A stretch of DNA of 64,000 nucleotides from Clostridiales bacterium (lineage in GTDB: Bacteria; Bacillota; Clostridia; Caldicoprobacterales; DTU083), in assembly GCA_012842605.1 (NCBI GenBank), contig DUSN01000036.1, positions 1 through 64,000 on the forward strand, written 5' to 3'. The notes beneath the pieces are model-generated. The model saw only the letters and a program-made list of their open reading frames with translations, was not told where the DNA came from and made no database searches. Each line of letters begins with the position of its first letter. Within the stretch, counting starts at the first letter, position 1. Below, one piece after another: positions 18,026 to 28,282 of the stretch. A program made the translations under genes and the position numbers.

Positions 18026-18334
18026 ATGAGGATGTTCTTAATCAGCGACAATGTTGACACCCAGGTAGGCTTGCGTTTAGCAGGCATAAAGGGTGTAGTA
18101 GTCCATGAGCGGGAAGAGGTACTGGATGCTTTAAAAACCGCACTTTCTGATCCCGATATCGGTATTATAATAATGACGGAAAAATTAACCCGGCTGGTCC
18201 ACCATGAATTGCGTAAAATGAAGCTCCAGTCCCGCCTTCCTCTGATTGTTGAAATACCCGACAGGCATGGCTCCACTGAGGACAGTGAGCGAATTACACG
18301 CAATATCCGTGAAGCTATAGGCCTTAAGATTTGA
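18026..18334 (+). CDS. ntpG: V-type ATP synthase subunit F
   Basis: A 102-residue subunit of the central stalk (called F in archaeal naming, NtpG in Enterococcus). It has a small Rossmann-like fold with MFLISDNVDTQVGLRLAGI at the start and IGIIIMTEKL in the middle, both typical, and RLPLIVEIPD near the end. It lies between K and E with tight spacing. Confidence 0.88.
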   Translation: MRMFLISDNVDTQVGLRLAGIKGVVVHEREEVLDALKTALSDPDIGIIIMTEKLTRLVHHELRKMKLQSRLPLIVEIPDRHGSTEDSERITRNIREAIGLKI

Positions 18335-18344
18335 GGTGTTTTAT

Positions 18345-18980
18345 ATGGCCACGATAGATGACAAAATAAATCTTTTTGCAACCATTGTAATAGACAAGGC
18401 TGAAAAACAGGTAAAGGACAACATGAACAGAGCTTATCAGTTAATCGATGAACAGTTTCTGGAGGAGAAGGAAAGAATTGTTCAGCAAGCTGTACAAATA
18501 ATGGAAGAGCGTGCAAGAAAAGCAGAATTGCGAAAGGTCCAAATTTTATCGAAGGCTCGCATGAATGCACGCCAGAAACTGCTGCTGAAAAAAGAGCAGC
18601 TTGTGTATCAGACTATAGACAACTTGAAAAAGAGTGCATTGGAATTTGTTCATACTCCTGAGTATGAGGGCTTTTTGCGCAGTTCCATCAGACAGGCATT
18701 GTCCGCCATGAATGAGGAAAGGCATCTGACTTTTTACTTCATAGATGATGACTTATCTGCCAGGGAGAGTTTGATCCGGGAAACTATCATGCAAAACATT
18801 CAGCCAAACGCTGTGTACACTCTTCAAAGGGCGGAAAGGAATATAATAGGAGGATGCATATGCAGCAATGAAGAGAGGACAAAAAGAGCGGACTGTTCTC
18901 TGGCTGCCCGCCTTGAGGAAAGCCGTGAGCTTATAGGCAGTATCATATCTGAAAGTCTGCAGCAGGTGGTGTCAGAATGA
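18345..18980 (+). CDS. ntpE: V-type ATP synthase subunit E
   Basis: A 211-residue peripheral stalk subunit. The N-terminal half is a charged coiled coil (EQFLEEKERIVQQAVQIMEE). The C-terminal domain has IGGCICSNEERTKRADCSL, matching the conserved GG(I/V) segment of subunit E. The ATG at 18345 has GAGGTG six bases upstream, better than a GTG at 18336. The stop overlaps the start of subunit A. Confidence 0.88.
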   Translation: MATIDDKINLFATIVIDKAEKQVKDNMNRAYQLIDEQFLEEKERIVQQAVQIMEERARKAELRKVQILSKARMNARQKLLLKKEQLVYQTIDNLKKSALEFVHTPEYEGFLRSSIRQALSAMNEERHLTFYFIDDDLSARESLIRETIMQNIQPNAVYTLQRAERNIIGGCICSNEERTKRADCSLAARLEESRELIGSIISESLQQVVSE

Positions 18981-20770
18981 ATATAAAAAAGGGAAGAATT
19001 TCTATGGTTAACGGTCCTGTCATTAAGGGGACAGGAATGAAGGGGTTTCAGATGCGGGAAATGGTTCTGGCAGGTCCCCGGCGCTTGATAGGAGAGGTTG
19101 TTTCCATAGAAGGTGAGTCAGCTACAATACAAGTATATGAAGAAAGTGAAGGCCTGAAGGCCGGGCAGGACATACTGTCCACCGGAAAACCACTGTCCCT
19201 TAAGCTTGGCCCTGGCATCATCGGCAATATATTTGATGGTATCCAGAGACCTTTGAAATCTATTCATGAAATGTCTCCGGGATTTCTTCCTGCCGGTATA
19301 GGACTGATTTCCCTTGATGAAGAAAGGGAATGGGAGACTAAATTAACTGTTTCAGAAGGTCAATACCTTACTCAAGGCCAGGTTTTCGGAGAGGTGCAGG
19401 AGACTGCTTCTATTCTGCATAAGCTTATGGTTCCCCCGGGAATAGAAGGAAAGGTGGAATATACGGCTCCAGACGGCAGTTACAATATAAGCCAGGTATT
19501 GGTCAGGCTGAGGAAACCTGATGGGGAACTGCATGAACTTAAAATGGTCCAGGAATGGCCGGTTCGCATTCCAAGGCCTGTTAAAGAGCGGCAGCCATTG
19601 CAGAAACCATTAATTACAGGCCAGCGTATTCTGGATATGTTTTTCCCTATAGCCAAGGGAGGTACTGCTGCTATCCCGGGAGGATTTGGAACAGGAAAAA
19701 CCATGCTGCAGCATCAATTGGCTAAGTGGTCGGATGCAGACATAATTATATATGTAGGGTGCGGCGAACGGGGAAATGAAATGACCGAGGTGCTGGAGGA
19801 TTTTCCGAAGCTTATAGACCCCAGAACCAAACGCTCGCTGATGGAACGTACCGTGCTGATAGCAAATACATCAAACATGCCGGTGGCAGCCAGGGAAGCA
19901 AGTATATATACGGGAATTACCCTGGCGGAGTATTACCGCGACATGGGCTATCATGTGGCGATTATGGCGGATTCCACCTCCCGTTGGGCGGAGGCACTGC
20001 GTGAGATCTCAGGAAGGCTGGAAGAAATGCCGGCCGAAGAAGGCTATCCGGCTTATCTTCCTTCACGGTTGGCAGGGTTTTATGAGCGCGCCGGAGCAGT
20101 CGAGACATTGAGCGGCCAGGAAGGCTCCATTACCATTATAGGAGCGGTTTCACCCCCGGGAGGGGATTTTTCTGAGCCTGTAACACAAAATACCAAGCGC
20201 TTTGTCGGCGCATTTCTCGCTCTCGACAGGAGCTTAGCCTACGCCAGACATTTTCCGGCTGTAAGCTGGCTGTCCAGTTATACCGGGTATATAGATCATC
20301 TTGCAGACTGGTATTCGGACAATGTAGCTCACGATGCCTTTGCTATCCGGACAAGGATGCTTAAGTTGCTTCATGAAGAAACCAAGCTGATGGAGATAGT
20401 CAAGCTTGTTGGCGAAGATGTTCTGCCCGACGATCAGAGATGGATACTGGAAGTTGCCAGGCTGATCAAGAACGGATTCATGAGCCAGAATGCCTATCAC
20501 AATGAAGATGCTTACGTACCATTGAGCAAGCAATATCGTATGATCAGCATTATAGATTATTTATACCATCGGGGAATGCAAGCTGTTAAAAAAGGAATTC
20601 CTGTTTCCGTGGTCAGGAATGGGGAGCTGTTTGAAAAACTGTTTCGTATGAAATACAACATACCCAACGACCGGCTGGAATTGTTCGATGGACTGGAAAG
20701 AGATATTGACAGCTTTTACGATAATTTGGAGAATAAATATTCAGATGATTTTGAGAAGGTGAAACAGTGA
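18977..20770 (+). CDS. ntpA: V-type ATP synthase catalytic subunit A
   Basis: The 597-residue catalytic subunit. The P-loop GGFGTGKT is at 235-242, followed by [11 protein letters not shown] with the catalytic Glu, then [20 protein letters not shown] and [12 protein letters not shown]. The long non-homologous region between the N-terminal barrel and the nucleotide fold separates A from F-type beta. It overlaps both subunit E and subunit B by 4 bases. Confidence 0.96.
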   Translation: MNIKKGRISMVNGPVIKGTGMKGFQMREMVLAGPRRLIGEVVSIEGESATIQVYEESEGLKAGQDILSTGKPLSLKLGPGIIGNIFDGIQRPLKSIHEMSPGFLPAGIGLISLDEEREWETKLTVSEGQYLTQGQVFGEVQETASILHKLMVPPGIEGKVEYTAPDGSYNISQVLVRLRKPDGELHELKMVQEWPVRIPRPVKERQPLQKPLITGQRILDMFFPIAKGGTAAIPGGFGTGKTMLQHQLAKWSDADIIIYVGCGERGNEMTEVLEDFPKLIDPRTKRSLMERTVLIANTSNMPVAAREASIYTGITLAEYYRDMGYHVAIMADSTSRWAEALREISGRLEEMPAEEGYPAYLPSRLAGFYERAGAVETLSGQEGSITIIGAVSPPGGDFSEPVTQNTKRFVGAFLALDRSLAYARHFPAVSWLSSYTGYIDHLADWYSDNVAHDAFAIRTRMLKLLHEETKLMEIVKLVGEDVLPDDQRWILEVARLIKNGFMSQNAYHNEDAYVPLSKQYRMISIIDYLYHRGMQAVKKGIPVSVVRNGELFEKLFRMKYNIPNDRLELFDGLERDIDSFYDNLENKYSDDFEKVKQ

Positions 20771-22143
20771 TTAAGGAGTATCTCCTTCTGGACAAGATAG
20801 AGGGACCGCTGATTTTTCTGTCCGGTGTCAGGGATGCAGCCTATGATGAGATGGTTAACATCCGCATTAAAGGTGAAGAGAGCGTTAAAAAGGGAAGAGT
20901 TGTCCTGATTGATGAGGACAGGGTAGTTATACAGGTGTTTGGCAGTACTACCGGGTTCTCAGTCAATAATGTCAGTATAAGATTTACCGGCCAGCCCATG
21001 ACAATTTCCTTGTCCCCCAATATGCTGGGGCGCACCTTTGACGGTACCGGCCGGGTAATTGACGGGGCAGGCGAAATATACGGGGGCAAAAAAGCGGATA
21101 TTAACAGCCGTCCAATAAACCCGGTAGACAGGATATACCCCCGCAACTTTATACAAACCGGAATATCTTCTATTGATTTGCTTATGACCTTGATAAGAGG
21201 ACAAAAGCTGCCCATTTTTTCGGGCAGTGGTTTGCCGCATAATGAACTGGCAGTACAGATAATCAACCAGGCTAAGATTGCCTCTGATAACGGCAGAGAA
21301 TTTGCCATGGTTTTTGCTGCCATGGGAGTAAAGCATGATGATGCAGATTACTTCAGGAGAAGTTTTATGCAATCCGGTGTCATGGAAAGGGTTGTCATGT
21401 TTATAAACACTGCTGATGATCCCATAGTAGAACGTATCACCACTCCCAGGTGCGCGTTAACAGCGGCCGAGTACCTTGCTTTTGAACTGGGAATGCATAT
21501 TCTGGTGATTATGACTGATATGACAAGCTATTGTGAGGCCCTCCGGGAAATATCATCCTCAAGGGAAGAGATTCCCAGCCGAAAGGGCTACCCTGGTTAT
21601 CTGTATTCCGACCTGGCCAGCCTGTATGAACGAGCGGGCATGATGAAAGGCAAAAAGGGTTCAATAACGCAAATACCCATATTAACAATGCCCAATGATG
21701 ATATTACCCATCCGGTACCGGACCTTACAGGCTTTATAACCGAAGGTCAGATAGTATTGAGCAGGGATTTGTATCAAAGCGGCATTTATCCGCCAATAAA
21801 CATTCTTCCGTCACTGTCCCGCCTTATGAAGGACGGAATAGGAGAAGAATATACAAGAGGGGATCATCCAGAAGTGGCTGATCAGATTTTTTCTGCATAC
21901 TCAAAGGTTCGGGAAGTTGTTGACCTTGCACAGGTTATAGGGGAGGATGAGCTGTCGGAAACAGACCGCAAATATTTGGAGTTTGGCAAAAGGTTTGAGG
22001 AAACATTTATCCGGCAGAGGCCGGATGAAAACCGGGAAATCTATGATACACTGAATCTGGCATGGGAACTCCTGTCCATCCTGCCTGCCGGAGAGCTTAA
22101 TCGAATCAAGCCTGAAACGCTTGAGAAATATTACAGGAAGTGA
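20767..22143 (+). CDS. ntpB: V-type ATP synthase regulatory subunit B
   Basis: The 458-residue non-catalytic subunit of the hexamer. It has [33 protein letters not shown] in place of a P-loop, and [35 protein letters not shown], all standard for B. The start is GTG overlapping the stop of A. Confidence 0.96.
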   Translation: MIKEYLLLDKIEGPLIFLSGVRDAAYDEMVNIRIKGEESVKKGRVVLIDEDRVVIQVFGSTTGFSVNNVSIRFTGQPMTISLSPNMLGRTFDGTGRVIDGAGEIYGGKKADINSRPINPVDRIYPRNFIQTGISSIDLLMTLIRGQKLPIFSGSGLPHNELAVQIINQAKIASDNGREFAMVFAAMGVKHDDADYFRRSFMQSGVMERVVMFINTADDPIVERITTPRCALTAAEYLAFELGMHILVIMTDMTSYCEALREISSSREEIPSRKGYPGYLYSDLASLYERAGMMKGKKGSITQIPILTMPNDDITHPVPDLTGFITEGQIVLSRDLYQSGIYPPINILPSLSRLMKDGIGEEYTRGDHPEVADQIFSAYSKVREVVDLAQVIGEDELSETDRKYLEFGKRFEETFIRQRPDENREIYDTLNLAWELLSILPAGELNRIKPETLEKYYRK

Positions 22144-22148
22144 TTGCA

Positions 22149-22787
22149 ATGACCGAAAGGACGCCAACCAAATCCAATCTTATGAGAGCCCAGCTTTCAC
22201 TGCAATTATCTCAGAAGGCATATGAGCTGCTGGACCGCAAGAGGAATGTTCTTATTCGTGAAATGATGAACATGATAAGCCGGGCACGGGATATCCAGGA
22301 TAGGATTGATGAAACCTTCTCTGTAGCCTACCGGGCATTGCAAATGGCTAATATTACAATGGGCATACGGGCGGTGGAGGATATTGCTCTTTCCATACCT
22401 GAGGAGACAAATTTTGAAATATTGATGAAAAGCGTCATGGGTGTGGAAATTCCCGGCGTCAGGTTTAAGCAGGAGGGGTTAGCGCCTCACTATAGTTTCT
22501 TTCATACCAATAATGCCCTTGATGTGGCATTGCTGAGTTTCCAGAAAGTAAAATATCTGATATTTGAGCTTGGTGAAATTGAAAATTCCATATACAGACT
22601 GGCCGGTGAGATTAAAAAGACTCAGAAACGCACCAATGCGCTCCAAAATATACAAATTCCCAAATACCGTGAACTGGTGAAAATAATACAGGAAGCCCTG
22701 GATGAAAAGGACAGGGAAGAGTTCTTCAGGCTGAAAATGGTAAAAAAGAAAAAAGTTGCAAATTTGCAGGAAATTATTCATATATAA
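22149..22787 (+). CDS. ntpD: V-type ATP synthase subunit D
   Basis: A 212-residue rotor shaft subunit, helical at both ends. Family hallmarks are TPTKSNLMRAQLSLQLSQKAYELLDRKR at the N-terminus and RRTNALQNIQIP-like KKTQKRTNALQNIQIPKYR near the end. The ATG at 22149 has AGGAAG eight bases upstream and is preferred to the GTG at 22140. It is the last gene of the ATPase operon. No clear terminator follows. Confidence 0.92.
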   Translation: MTERTPTKSNLMRAQLSLQLSQKAYELLDRKRNVLIREMMNMISRARDIQDRIDETFSVAYRALQMANITMGIRAVEDIALSIPEETNFEILMKSVMGVEIPGVRFKQEGLAPHYSFFHTNNALDVALLSFQKVKYLIFELGEIENSIYRLAGEIKKTQKRTNALQNIQIPKYRELVKIIQEALDEKDREEFFRLKMVKKKKVANLQEIIHI

Positions 22788-22809
22788 GGCAAACTCCTTC
22801 ATATATCAT

Positions 22810-22838
22810 TTGCATATAGGCTGGATGTAGGATATAAT
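22810..22838 (+). promoter_or_regulatory. Sigma-A promoter for yaaQ-holB-ricT
   Basis: TTGCAT at 22810-22815 and TATAAT at 22833-22838 are 17 bases apart, about 70 bases before the yaaQ start, so the downstream genes need not rely on read-through from the ATPase operon. Confidence 0.6.
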
Positions 22839-22907
22839 TAAAGTACCAATAAATCTCAAAAACAGCCTGATAGTTTGTTTGAACTATTTTGAAGGAGGTT
22901 CTGCTGT

Positions 22908-23237
22908 ATGAAGTTGATAATAGCCATTGTGCAGGATGAGGATGCTCAGAAACTAACAACAACCTTGATGAATGACGGATACAGTGTGACCAAACTTGCT
23001 ACAACCGGCGGCTTTCTAAGGGCGGGAAACACTACATTCCTCATAGGTGTTGATCAGGAAAGACTGGACCATGCCCTGGAGCTTATAGAAAAGGCTTGCA
23101 AGAGCAGAAAGCAGGTTGCTACTTCCCCATCGCCGATTGCAGGTGCAGCAGGCGTATATGTACCCTATCCCGTTGAGGTAACAGTAGGCGGAGCTACAGT
23201 ATTTGTGGTGGATGTAGAGGCGTTTATAAAATTCTGA
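22908..23237 (+). CDS. yaaQ: Cyclic di-AMP receptor protein (DarA/PstA, YaaQ)
   Basis: A 109-residue PII-like protein of the DarA/PstA family that binds c-di-AMP as a trimer. Family signatures are MKLIIAIVQDEDAQKL at the start and LATTGGFLRAGNTTFLIG in the middle, the loop that contacts the nucleotide. The tail VGGATVFVVDVEAFIKF is also typical. The RBS GAAGGAGG is strong. It precedes holB, as in B. subtilis, but yaaR is missing between them. Confidence 0.93.
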   Translation: MKLIIAIVQDEDAQKLTTTLMNDGYSVTKLATTGGFLRAGNTTFLIGVDQERLDHALELIEKACKSRKQVATSPSPIAGAAGVYVPYPVEVTVGGATVFVVDVEAFIKF

Positions 23238-23279
23238 CATATTATCAGGTTGAAAAGTGTATATGGAGAGGGCATTTAA

Positions 23280-24248
23280 ATGAATGCAAATAATATACTT
23301 GGACAATCATCGCTTATTTCCAAGATGGAGAGGATTCTGGCAGGCGGGCGGATTGTCCATGCTTATTTATTTACGGGTCCGGCTGGGATTGGCAAAAAGA
23401 CTATGAGCAATCTGCTGGCACAAGCGCTGATTTGTAATGAACCGGGAGACAAGCCCTGCAACAGATGCAGTACATGCCGTCAGTTTTTGAGCGGGAATCA
23501 CCCTGATGTAATATGGATACGACGTCCGGAGGATAAGACGGGCATAATAGTAGATCAGATACGCAGCATGCAGGCTATTATCAAGGTAAAACCTTATCAA
23601 GCCGGAAAACGAATTTGTTTTATTGAAAATGCACATCTTATGACAGAACAGGCTCAAAATGCTTTATTGAAGACACTGGAGGAACCTCCTTCATATACTG
23701 TGTTTTTTTTGCTCTCTGACAATACAAGCACCCTTCTGCCCACAATAGTATCACGGTGCCAGGTTTTCAGGGTAGGGAGCTTGTCAAGGGAAACTATAAA
23801 AGATATCCTTAATCAGCGCCTGGGAATTTCATTTGAGGAAGCCGGAACCTACGCTGCCTTGTCTCAGGGCAACCCGGGAAAGGCTATCTCCCTGGCTGGG
23901 GACGAAGTATTCCGCAGCTGCCGCGAAAAGCTGATAAATAGTTTGTCACAGGCAGGATCATTGAAGATATTAGATATATATGGACTGTTTGATGAAAATA
24001 AAGAGCATATAGATGAGCTTCTGGATATTTTAGAGGCTTGGTTCCGTGATTTGTTGATTTATCGTGAAACCAAAGATGCAAGCTTAGTTGTTAATTTGGA
24101 TAAGATGCCGCAGATTGTCCGGCAGAGTTCAAACTTTACAAGCTGGGAACTAAAGAAAATGCTGGAAAATGTGGCCTTTAGCAGGAAAGTACTGAAGAGT
24201 AACTGCAATTATCAGCTAACCATAGAGAATATGCTTTTGAGTTTTTAA
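23280..24248 (+). CDS. holB: DNA polymerase III delta' subunit
   Basis: A 322-residue clamp-loader subunit. The P-loop-like GPAGIGKKT is near residue 35, the zinc knuckle has CNRCSTCRQF, and the sensor region includes ENAHLMTEQAQNALLKTLEEPP and the SRC motif of clamp loaders. It is between yaaQ and ricT as in Bacillus. Its stop is 11 bases before ricT. Confidence 0.93.
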   Translation: MNANNILGQSSLISKMERILAGGRIVHAYLFTGPAGIGKKTMSNLLAQALICNEPGDKPCNRCSTCRQFLSGNHPDVIWIRRPEDKTGIIVDQIRSMQAIIKVKPYQAGKRICFIENAHLMTEQAQNALLKTLEEPPSYTVFFLLSDNTSTLLPTIVSRCQVFRVGSLSRETIKDILNQRLGISFEEAGTYAALSQGNPGKAISLAGDEVFRSCREKLINSLSQAGSLKILDIYGLFDENKEHIDELLDILEAWFRDLLIYRETKDASLVVNLDKMPQIVRQSSNFTSWELKKMLENVAFSRKVLKSNCNYQLTIENMLLSF

Positions 24249-24259
24249 GGAGGAGCATA

Positions 24260-25153
24260 ATGCAGCTCGTAGTTGGAATCAGATTCAAAAAAGTAGGTAA
24301 GATATATTATTTTGGCCCAAACGGATTAGACTTAAATGAAGGGGATCACGTAATCGTGGAAACAGCCCGGGGCATAGAATATGGTGAGGTAGTAGTAAAA
24401 CCGAAGCTTGTTCCTGAAGAGGAAATAGTGTCACCTCTTAAATCTGTCATCAGAAAGGCAACTGCAGAAGATGAAAAGCAGGTTATTAAGAATAGGCAAA
24501 AAGAGGAGGAAGCCTTTAAGACAGGAGAAGAAAAGATTGCTGCCCATAATTTACCTATGAATCTGGTAGATGTGGAGCTTACTTTTGACAACAGCAAGCT
24601 GATATTCTACTTTACTGCAGAAGGGCGCATAGACTTCCGTGAACTGGTCAGGGATTTGGCAGCTGTATTTAAAACACGGATAGAACTGCGGCAGATTGGT
24701 GTCCGGGATGAAGCCAAGATGCTGGGAGGTCTGGGGCCTTGCGGCCTGACCCTATGCTGCAGCACTTTTATGGGAGATTTTCATCCTGTTTCCATAAAAA
24801 TGGCTAAAGAACAGAATCTATCTTTGAATCCTTCAAAGATATCGGGGCTATGCGGTAGATTGATGTGCTGCCTGAAGTATGAGCAGGATTATTATGAGTA
24901 TGTTCGAAAAAATATGCCTAAAGTCGGGCAGGAAGTATCAACGCCGGAAGGACCGGCTATTGTGCTTGAGACCAATCTTCTGACTCAGAAAGTAAAGGTT
25001 AAAATTATCTCGGAAGACAGCGTGGTTGACCTCAAGGAATATCATTCAAATGAAATCCAATTCGTAAGTCAGCAAACTGATCAGGATTCGATAGAGGAAG
25101 AAGATGAAAAACTGCTGATAAATGAAGAGTTTCAATCTCTTTTGGATGATTAA
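24260..25153 (+). CDS. ricT: PSP1 domain regulatory protein RicT (YaaT)
   Basis: A 297-residue PSP1/YaaT protein. In B. subtilis RicT works with RicA and RicF in an Fe-S complex that affects RNA processing and Spo0A phosphorylation. Conserved cysteines are visible in GGLGPCGLTLCCSTF and SGLCGRLMCCLKYEQDYY. The N-terminus carries RFKKVGKIYYFGP. A small ferredoxin gene lies 90 bases downstream. Confidence 0.93.
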   Translation: MQLVVGIRFKKVGKIYYFGPNGLDLNEGDHVIVETARGIEYGEVVVKPKLVPEEEIVSPLKSVIRKATAEDEKQVIKNRQKEEEAFKTGEEKIAAHNLPMNLVDVELTFDNSKLIFYFTAEGRIDFRELVRDLAAVFKTRIELRQIGVRDEAKMLGGLGPCGLTLCCSTFMGDFHPVSIKMAKEQNLSLNPSKISGLCGRLMCCLKYEQDYYEYVRKNMPKVGQEVSTPEGPAIVLETNLLTQKVKVKIISEDSVVDLKEYHSNEIQFVSQQTDQDSIEEEDEKLLINEEFQSLLDD

Positions 25154-25243
25154 CTTAATAAGTTAAAATTTTGCTTTTATTATTATGCATTTAATGATAA
25201 AATATTGGCGAATTAACAAGGGGTTTGTGAGGAGGTGACTTCA

Positions 25244-25411
25244 ATGGCCTATGTAATCAGCGAGGATTGCATTGCATGCGGTGTCTGCCAGTCTGAATGC
25301 CCTGTCGATGCTATTTCTGAGGGTGACATTTATGTCATTAACCCGGATCTGTGCACAGAATGCGGCGCATGTGCAGATGCTTGTCCGGTAGGTGCACCTC
25401 AGCCCGAATAA
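25244..25411 (+). CDS. 2[4Fe-4S] ferredoxin
   Basis: A 55-residue clostridial-type ferredoxin with two complete cluster motifs: CIACGVCQSECPV in the N-terminal half and CTECGACADACPV in the C-terminal half. It starts MAYVISEDC. The RBS GGAGGTGA is strong, and a terminator follows, so it is either single or the last gene of the ricT group. It would act as a low-potential electron carrier. Confidence 0.95.
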   Translation: MAYVISEDCIACGVCQSECPVDAISEGDIYVINPDLCTECGACADACPVGAPQPE

Positions 25412-25425
25412 TAGAATTTCAAAAG

Positions 25426-25459
25426 AAAGACTTGATCATTAAGACCAGGTCTTTTTTTT
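25426..25459 (+). terminator. Intrinsic terminator after ferredoxin
   Basis: AAAGACTTGATC (25426-25437) pairs with GACCAGGTCTTT (25443-25454), with a wobble and one mismatch, followed by a T-run to 25459. Confidence 0.88.
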
Positions 25460-25518
25460 GTATGCATTTTTATAAATTGTCTTTTATCTGTCAATATTTT
25501 TAAGAAATAATGCAGGAA

Positions 25519-25525
25519 TTCGACA
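25519..25525 (-). promoter_or_regulatory. Candidate Spo0A box upstream of the SpoIID/LytB gene
   Basis: TTCGACA here reads TGTCGAA on the - strand, a perfect match to the TGNCGAA Spo0A core. It is 49 bases before the start of the SpoIID-domain gene in non-coding sequence. A single 7-mer is weak evidence on its own. Confidence 0.4.
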
Positions 25526-25573
25526 AAGAACGGCGAATAGCTTTATCAGAATAAATGTAGGGTGGTGAAGTGA

Positions 25574-28123
25574 ATGCGCCGGTTTTTGGCATTCATTATT
25601 AGTTTCTTGGTAGCTCTGAATTTTACATTGGTAAAGCCGGCATATGCAGCGGTAGATTACAATATAATAAAAGTCAAATTATCTTCCATGGGTACACCAA
25701 CGAGCATTGAAGTAACCGTTGAAGGTGACTATTCAATAAAAGAGAACTCTTCTATTGCTTTAGAGCAGAAGAAAACATATACCATAAAATTAAATAATGG
25801 CAGTCTTGTTTTAACAGACGGCACCAATAGCTGGACTCTCGGCACCAAGTTTACCTTTATCCGCAATTATGGCAGCCTGAAAGTTAAAAACGCTTCTTAT
25901 GGTTTGGTTAACTATCTTGGGGATATGGAGGTCCGGATAGAAAGCAATTACATAACCTTAGTCAATCATGTCCATCTTGAGCTGTATTTGTATGGAGTAG
26001 TACCCTATGAGATGTCTAACAGCTGGCCGATGGAAGCGTTGAAAGCACAAGCCATTTCAGCCCGCACTTTTGCGGTGGACAAAATTAAGACAAGATCCAG
26101 CCAGTACTACCATCTTGTTGATACCCAAAGCAGCCAGGTATATGAGGGTTACAATAAGGCTATGGCTAATTGCATAGAGGCAGTAAATCAAACCATGGGC
26201 CAGGTTTTGATGTATGAAAGCAGTTTTGCTCAAACTTTCTATTCTGCCAGCAATGGAGGAATGACTGAAAGGGCAGGAAACATATTTTCCCAGGACTTTC
26301 CGTACCTTGTTGTAAAACCAGATTCCTACGATATAGAAAATCCTTCTAATAATAAGGCAAGATGGGAGGTCAAATATTACAAGACGCCGGTCAACACCGA
26401 ACTCAGCAACAAGATAGTGGCAAATATTAAAACTTCTCTTGGCAATAAAGGATACAGCACTGCAGATTCTGATATTAAAGTCAAAAGCTTAAAGGAATTT
26501 GTAATTAACTATAATGACAGCGGCCGTCTTGATAACGGCAAGCTGACAGTTGTTGTGGATGCTAAGAGAAAGTCGGACGGAAAGACAGTAACTGTAGAAG
26601 AGGCAGTTTCCCTGACAAAGAATAATACCAGGTCAATTTTAAGCCTTTACAGTTTATTATTCCAGGTTGAGGATGCCGGGGATCACTTCTTGTTTAAAGG
26701 TGGCGGATATGGCCATGGAGTAGGAATGAGCCAGTATGGTGCTCAGTATATGGCCAAACAGGGGATGAACAGTGATCAAATTCTCCAGTTCTACTATCCC
26801 GGTACAGTAATTGGCGAACTAGATATTCAGCCTCCTCCGAATCCTGACAGTACTCCTGCTCCGACATCTACGCCGGAACCTACTGTAAGTCCTTCTCAGA
26901 CCCCTGCTCCTACAGCAACACCAACACCTAATACGACACCTACACCAACGCCTCAGCCGACGGCAACACCTACACCCAAGCCGACGGCGACACCTGCGCC
27001 TACAGCTTCTCCTGCACCATCCTATGGTACAGTGAAGGTTAATACTTCATTAAACGTCAGGAAGGGGCCGGGTACCAGTTATCAGGTGATTGGGTCCTTA
27101 ACAAATAACACTAAGGTAGAAATTTTAGAAAAGTCAGGTGAGTGGTATAAGGTTAAAAAGGGCAGTCTGACAGGTTATGTAAGTGCAAAATACATTGTAC
27201 TGGATCCGCCTAAGCAGCCTGATCCTCCCAGCGATCCCGGACAACCGGGGACACCGCCAGTTGATCCGGCGCTTCCTCCAGATAAGGATAAGATAGGTAT
27301 AGTTACGGCCAGTTCACTGAACATTCGAAGCGGGCCAGGCACCAATAATCATAAGGTGGGCATGGTAATCAAAGGGCAAAAGGTAACAGTGCATGAAAAG
27401 GTCGGTGACTGGTACAAAATAACTTATAACGGAATACAAGGGTATGTACATAGTTCCTACATAAAACTGCAGGAAAGTAATGAAACCCCAGCCGCTGGGA
27501 AGACCGGTACAGTAACTGCCAGCAGCCTGAACGTCCGCTCCGGGCCTGGTACCGGTTATTCCAAAGTTGGCAGCCTGTCTAAAGGAACAACGGTAACGAT
27601 ATTGTCATCCAGCAATGGATGGTACAAGATACAAAAAGGCAGTCTTGTAGGATATGTAAGCGGGGATTATCTGGATGTAAAGCAGTCTCAACAGCCAGAG
27701 GAAACTGAAAAACCAACAACTGTTACGGCAACAGTAACAGCCAGCAGCCTGAACGTCCGCTCCGGGCCTGGTACCGGTTATTCCAAAGTTGGCAGCCTGT
27801 CTAAAGGAACAACAGTAACGATATTGTCATCCAGCAATGGGTGGTACAAGATACAAAAAGGCAGTCTTGTAGGATATGTAAGCGGGGATTATCTTAAAAT
27901 AAGCCAATCACAGCCAAGTGATCGGGGAGGCTCAACGAAGACAGGTGTCGTAACAGCCAGCAGCCTGAATGTACGTTCCGGTGCGGGTACCAGTTATAAA
28001 ATAATAGGCGGGCTGAAGCGTGACACGAAGATTGAAATTTTAGGCACCAGCGGCAGTTGGTACAAGATACGATACAATAGTCTTACCGGATATGTGCATA
28101 AAGACTATGTAAAGCTTAATTAA
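25574..28123 (+). CDS. SpoIID/LytB-domain peptidoglycan hydrolase with five SH3b repeats
   Basis: An 849-residue secreted wall protein. A signal peptide (about 1-25) precedes a SpoIID/LytB lytic transglycosylase domain. That domain shows [20 protein letters not shown] with the expected catalytic Glu, and [13 protein letters not shown] near its end. A Pro/Thr linker (about 418-482) leads to five bacterial SH3 repeats, each with LN(V/I)RxGPGT and WYKI signatures, which should bind peptidoglycan. The architecture suggests a vegetative or developmental wall remodeller rather than SpoIID itself. Repeats 3 and 4 are nearly identical in DNA. RBS and ATG at 25574 are adequate. Confidence 0.9.
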   Translation: MRRFLAFIISFLVALNFTLVKPAYAAVDYNIIKVKLSSMGTPTSIEVTVEGDYSIKENSSIALEQKKTYTIKLNNGSLVLTDGTNSWTLGTKFTFIRNYGSLKVKNASYGLVNYLGDMEVRIESNYITLVNHVHLELYLYGVVPYEMSNSWPMEALKAQAISARTFAVDKIKTRSSQYYHLVDTQSSQVYEGYNKAMANCIEAVNQTMGQVLMYESSFAQTFYSASNGGMTERAGNIFSQDFPYLVVKPDSYDIENPSNNKARWEVKYYKTPVNTELSNKIVANIKTSLGNKGYSTADSDIKVKSLKEFVINYNDSGRLDNGKLTVVVDAKRKSDGKTVTVEEAVSLTKNNTRSILSLYSLLFQVEDAGDHFLFKGGGYGHGVGMSQYGAQYMAKQGMNSDQILQFYYPGTVIGELDIQPPPNPDSTPAPTSTPEPTVSPSQTPAPTATPTPNTTPTPTPQPTATPTPKPTATPAPTASPAPSYGTVKVNTSLNVRKGPGTSYQVIGSLTNNTKVEILEKSGEWYKVKKGSLTGYVSAKYIVLDPPKQPDPPSDPGQPGTPPVDPALPPDKDKIGIVTASSLNIRSGPGTNNHKVGMVIKGQKVTVHEKVGDWYKITYNGIQGYVHSSYIKLQESNETPAAGKTGTVTASSLNVRSGPGTGYSKVGSLSKGTTVTILSSSNGWYKIQKGSLVGYVSGDYLDVKQSQQPEETEKPTTVTATVTASSLNVRSGPGTGYSKVGSLSKGTTVTILSSSNGWYKIQKGSLVGYVSGDYLKISQSQPSDRGGSTKTGVVTASSLNVRSGAGTSYKIIGGLKRDTKIEILGTSGSWYKIRYNSLTGYVHKDYVKLN
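27509..27894 (+). repeat. Near-identical 164-bp duplication within SH3 repeats 3 and 4
   Basis: 27509-27672 and 27731-27894 are each 164 bases and differ at only three positions by my reading. The other SH3 repeats of the same gene are much more diverged. This indicates recent duplication or gene conversion. Confidence 0.93.
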
Positions 28124-28131
28124 ATTAAAGC

Positions 28132-28164
28132 AAAAACAGCCGGTTTAGTGCCGGCTGTTTTTTT
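28132..28164 (+). terminator. Intrinsic terminator after the SpoIID/SH3 gene
   Basis: AAAACAGCCGG pairs with CCGGCTGTTTT (28151-28161) around a short loop, followed by a T-run. Confidence 0.93.
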
Positions 28165-28282
28165 ATTGCTGAAAGTATCTCAAATGATGTATATTGTATT
28201 GTGACTTTATCACCGAATACGTTTACTTTTTTGAAATTAAGGTTAATTATAAACATATACTGTATAACTGGAGGTGTGACAG

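Noticed and set aside
17968-18570. 200-residue open frame on the - strand
   Set aside because: Antisense to ntpK, subunit F and ntpE; no supporting signals.
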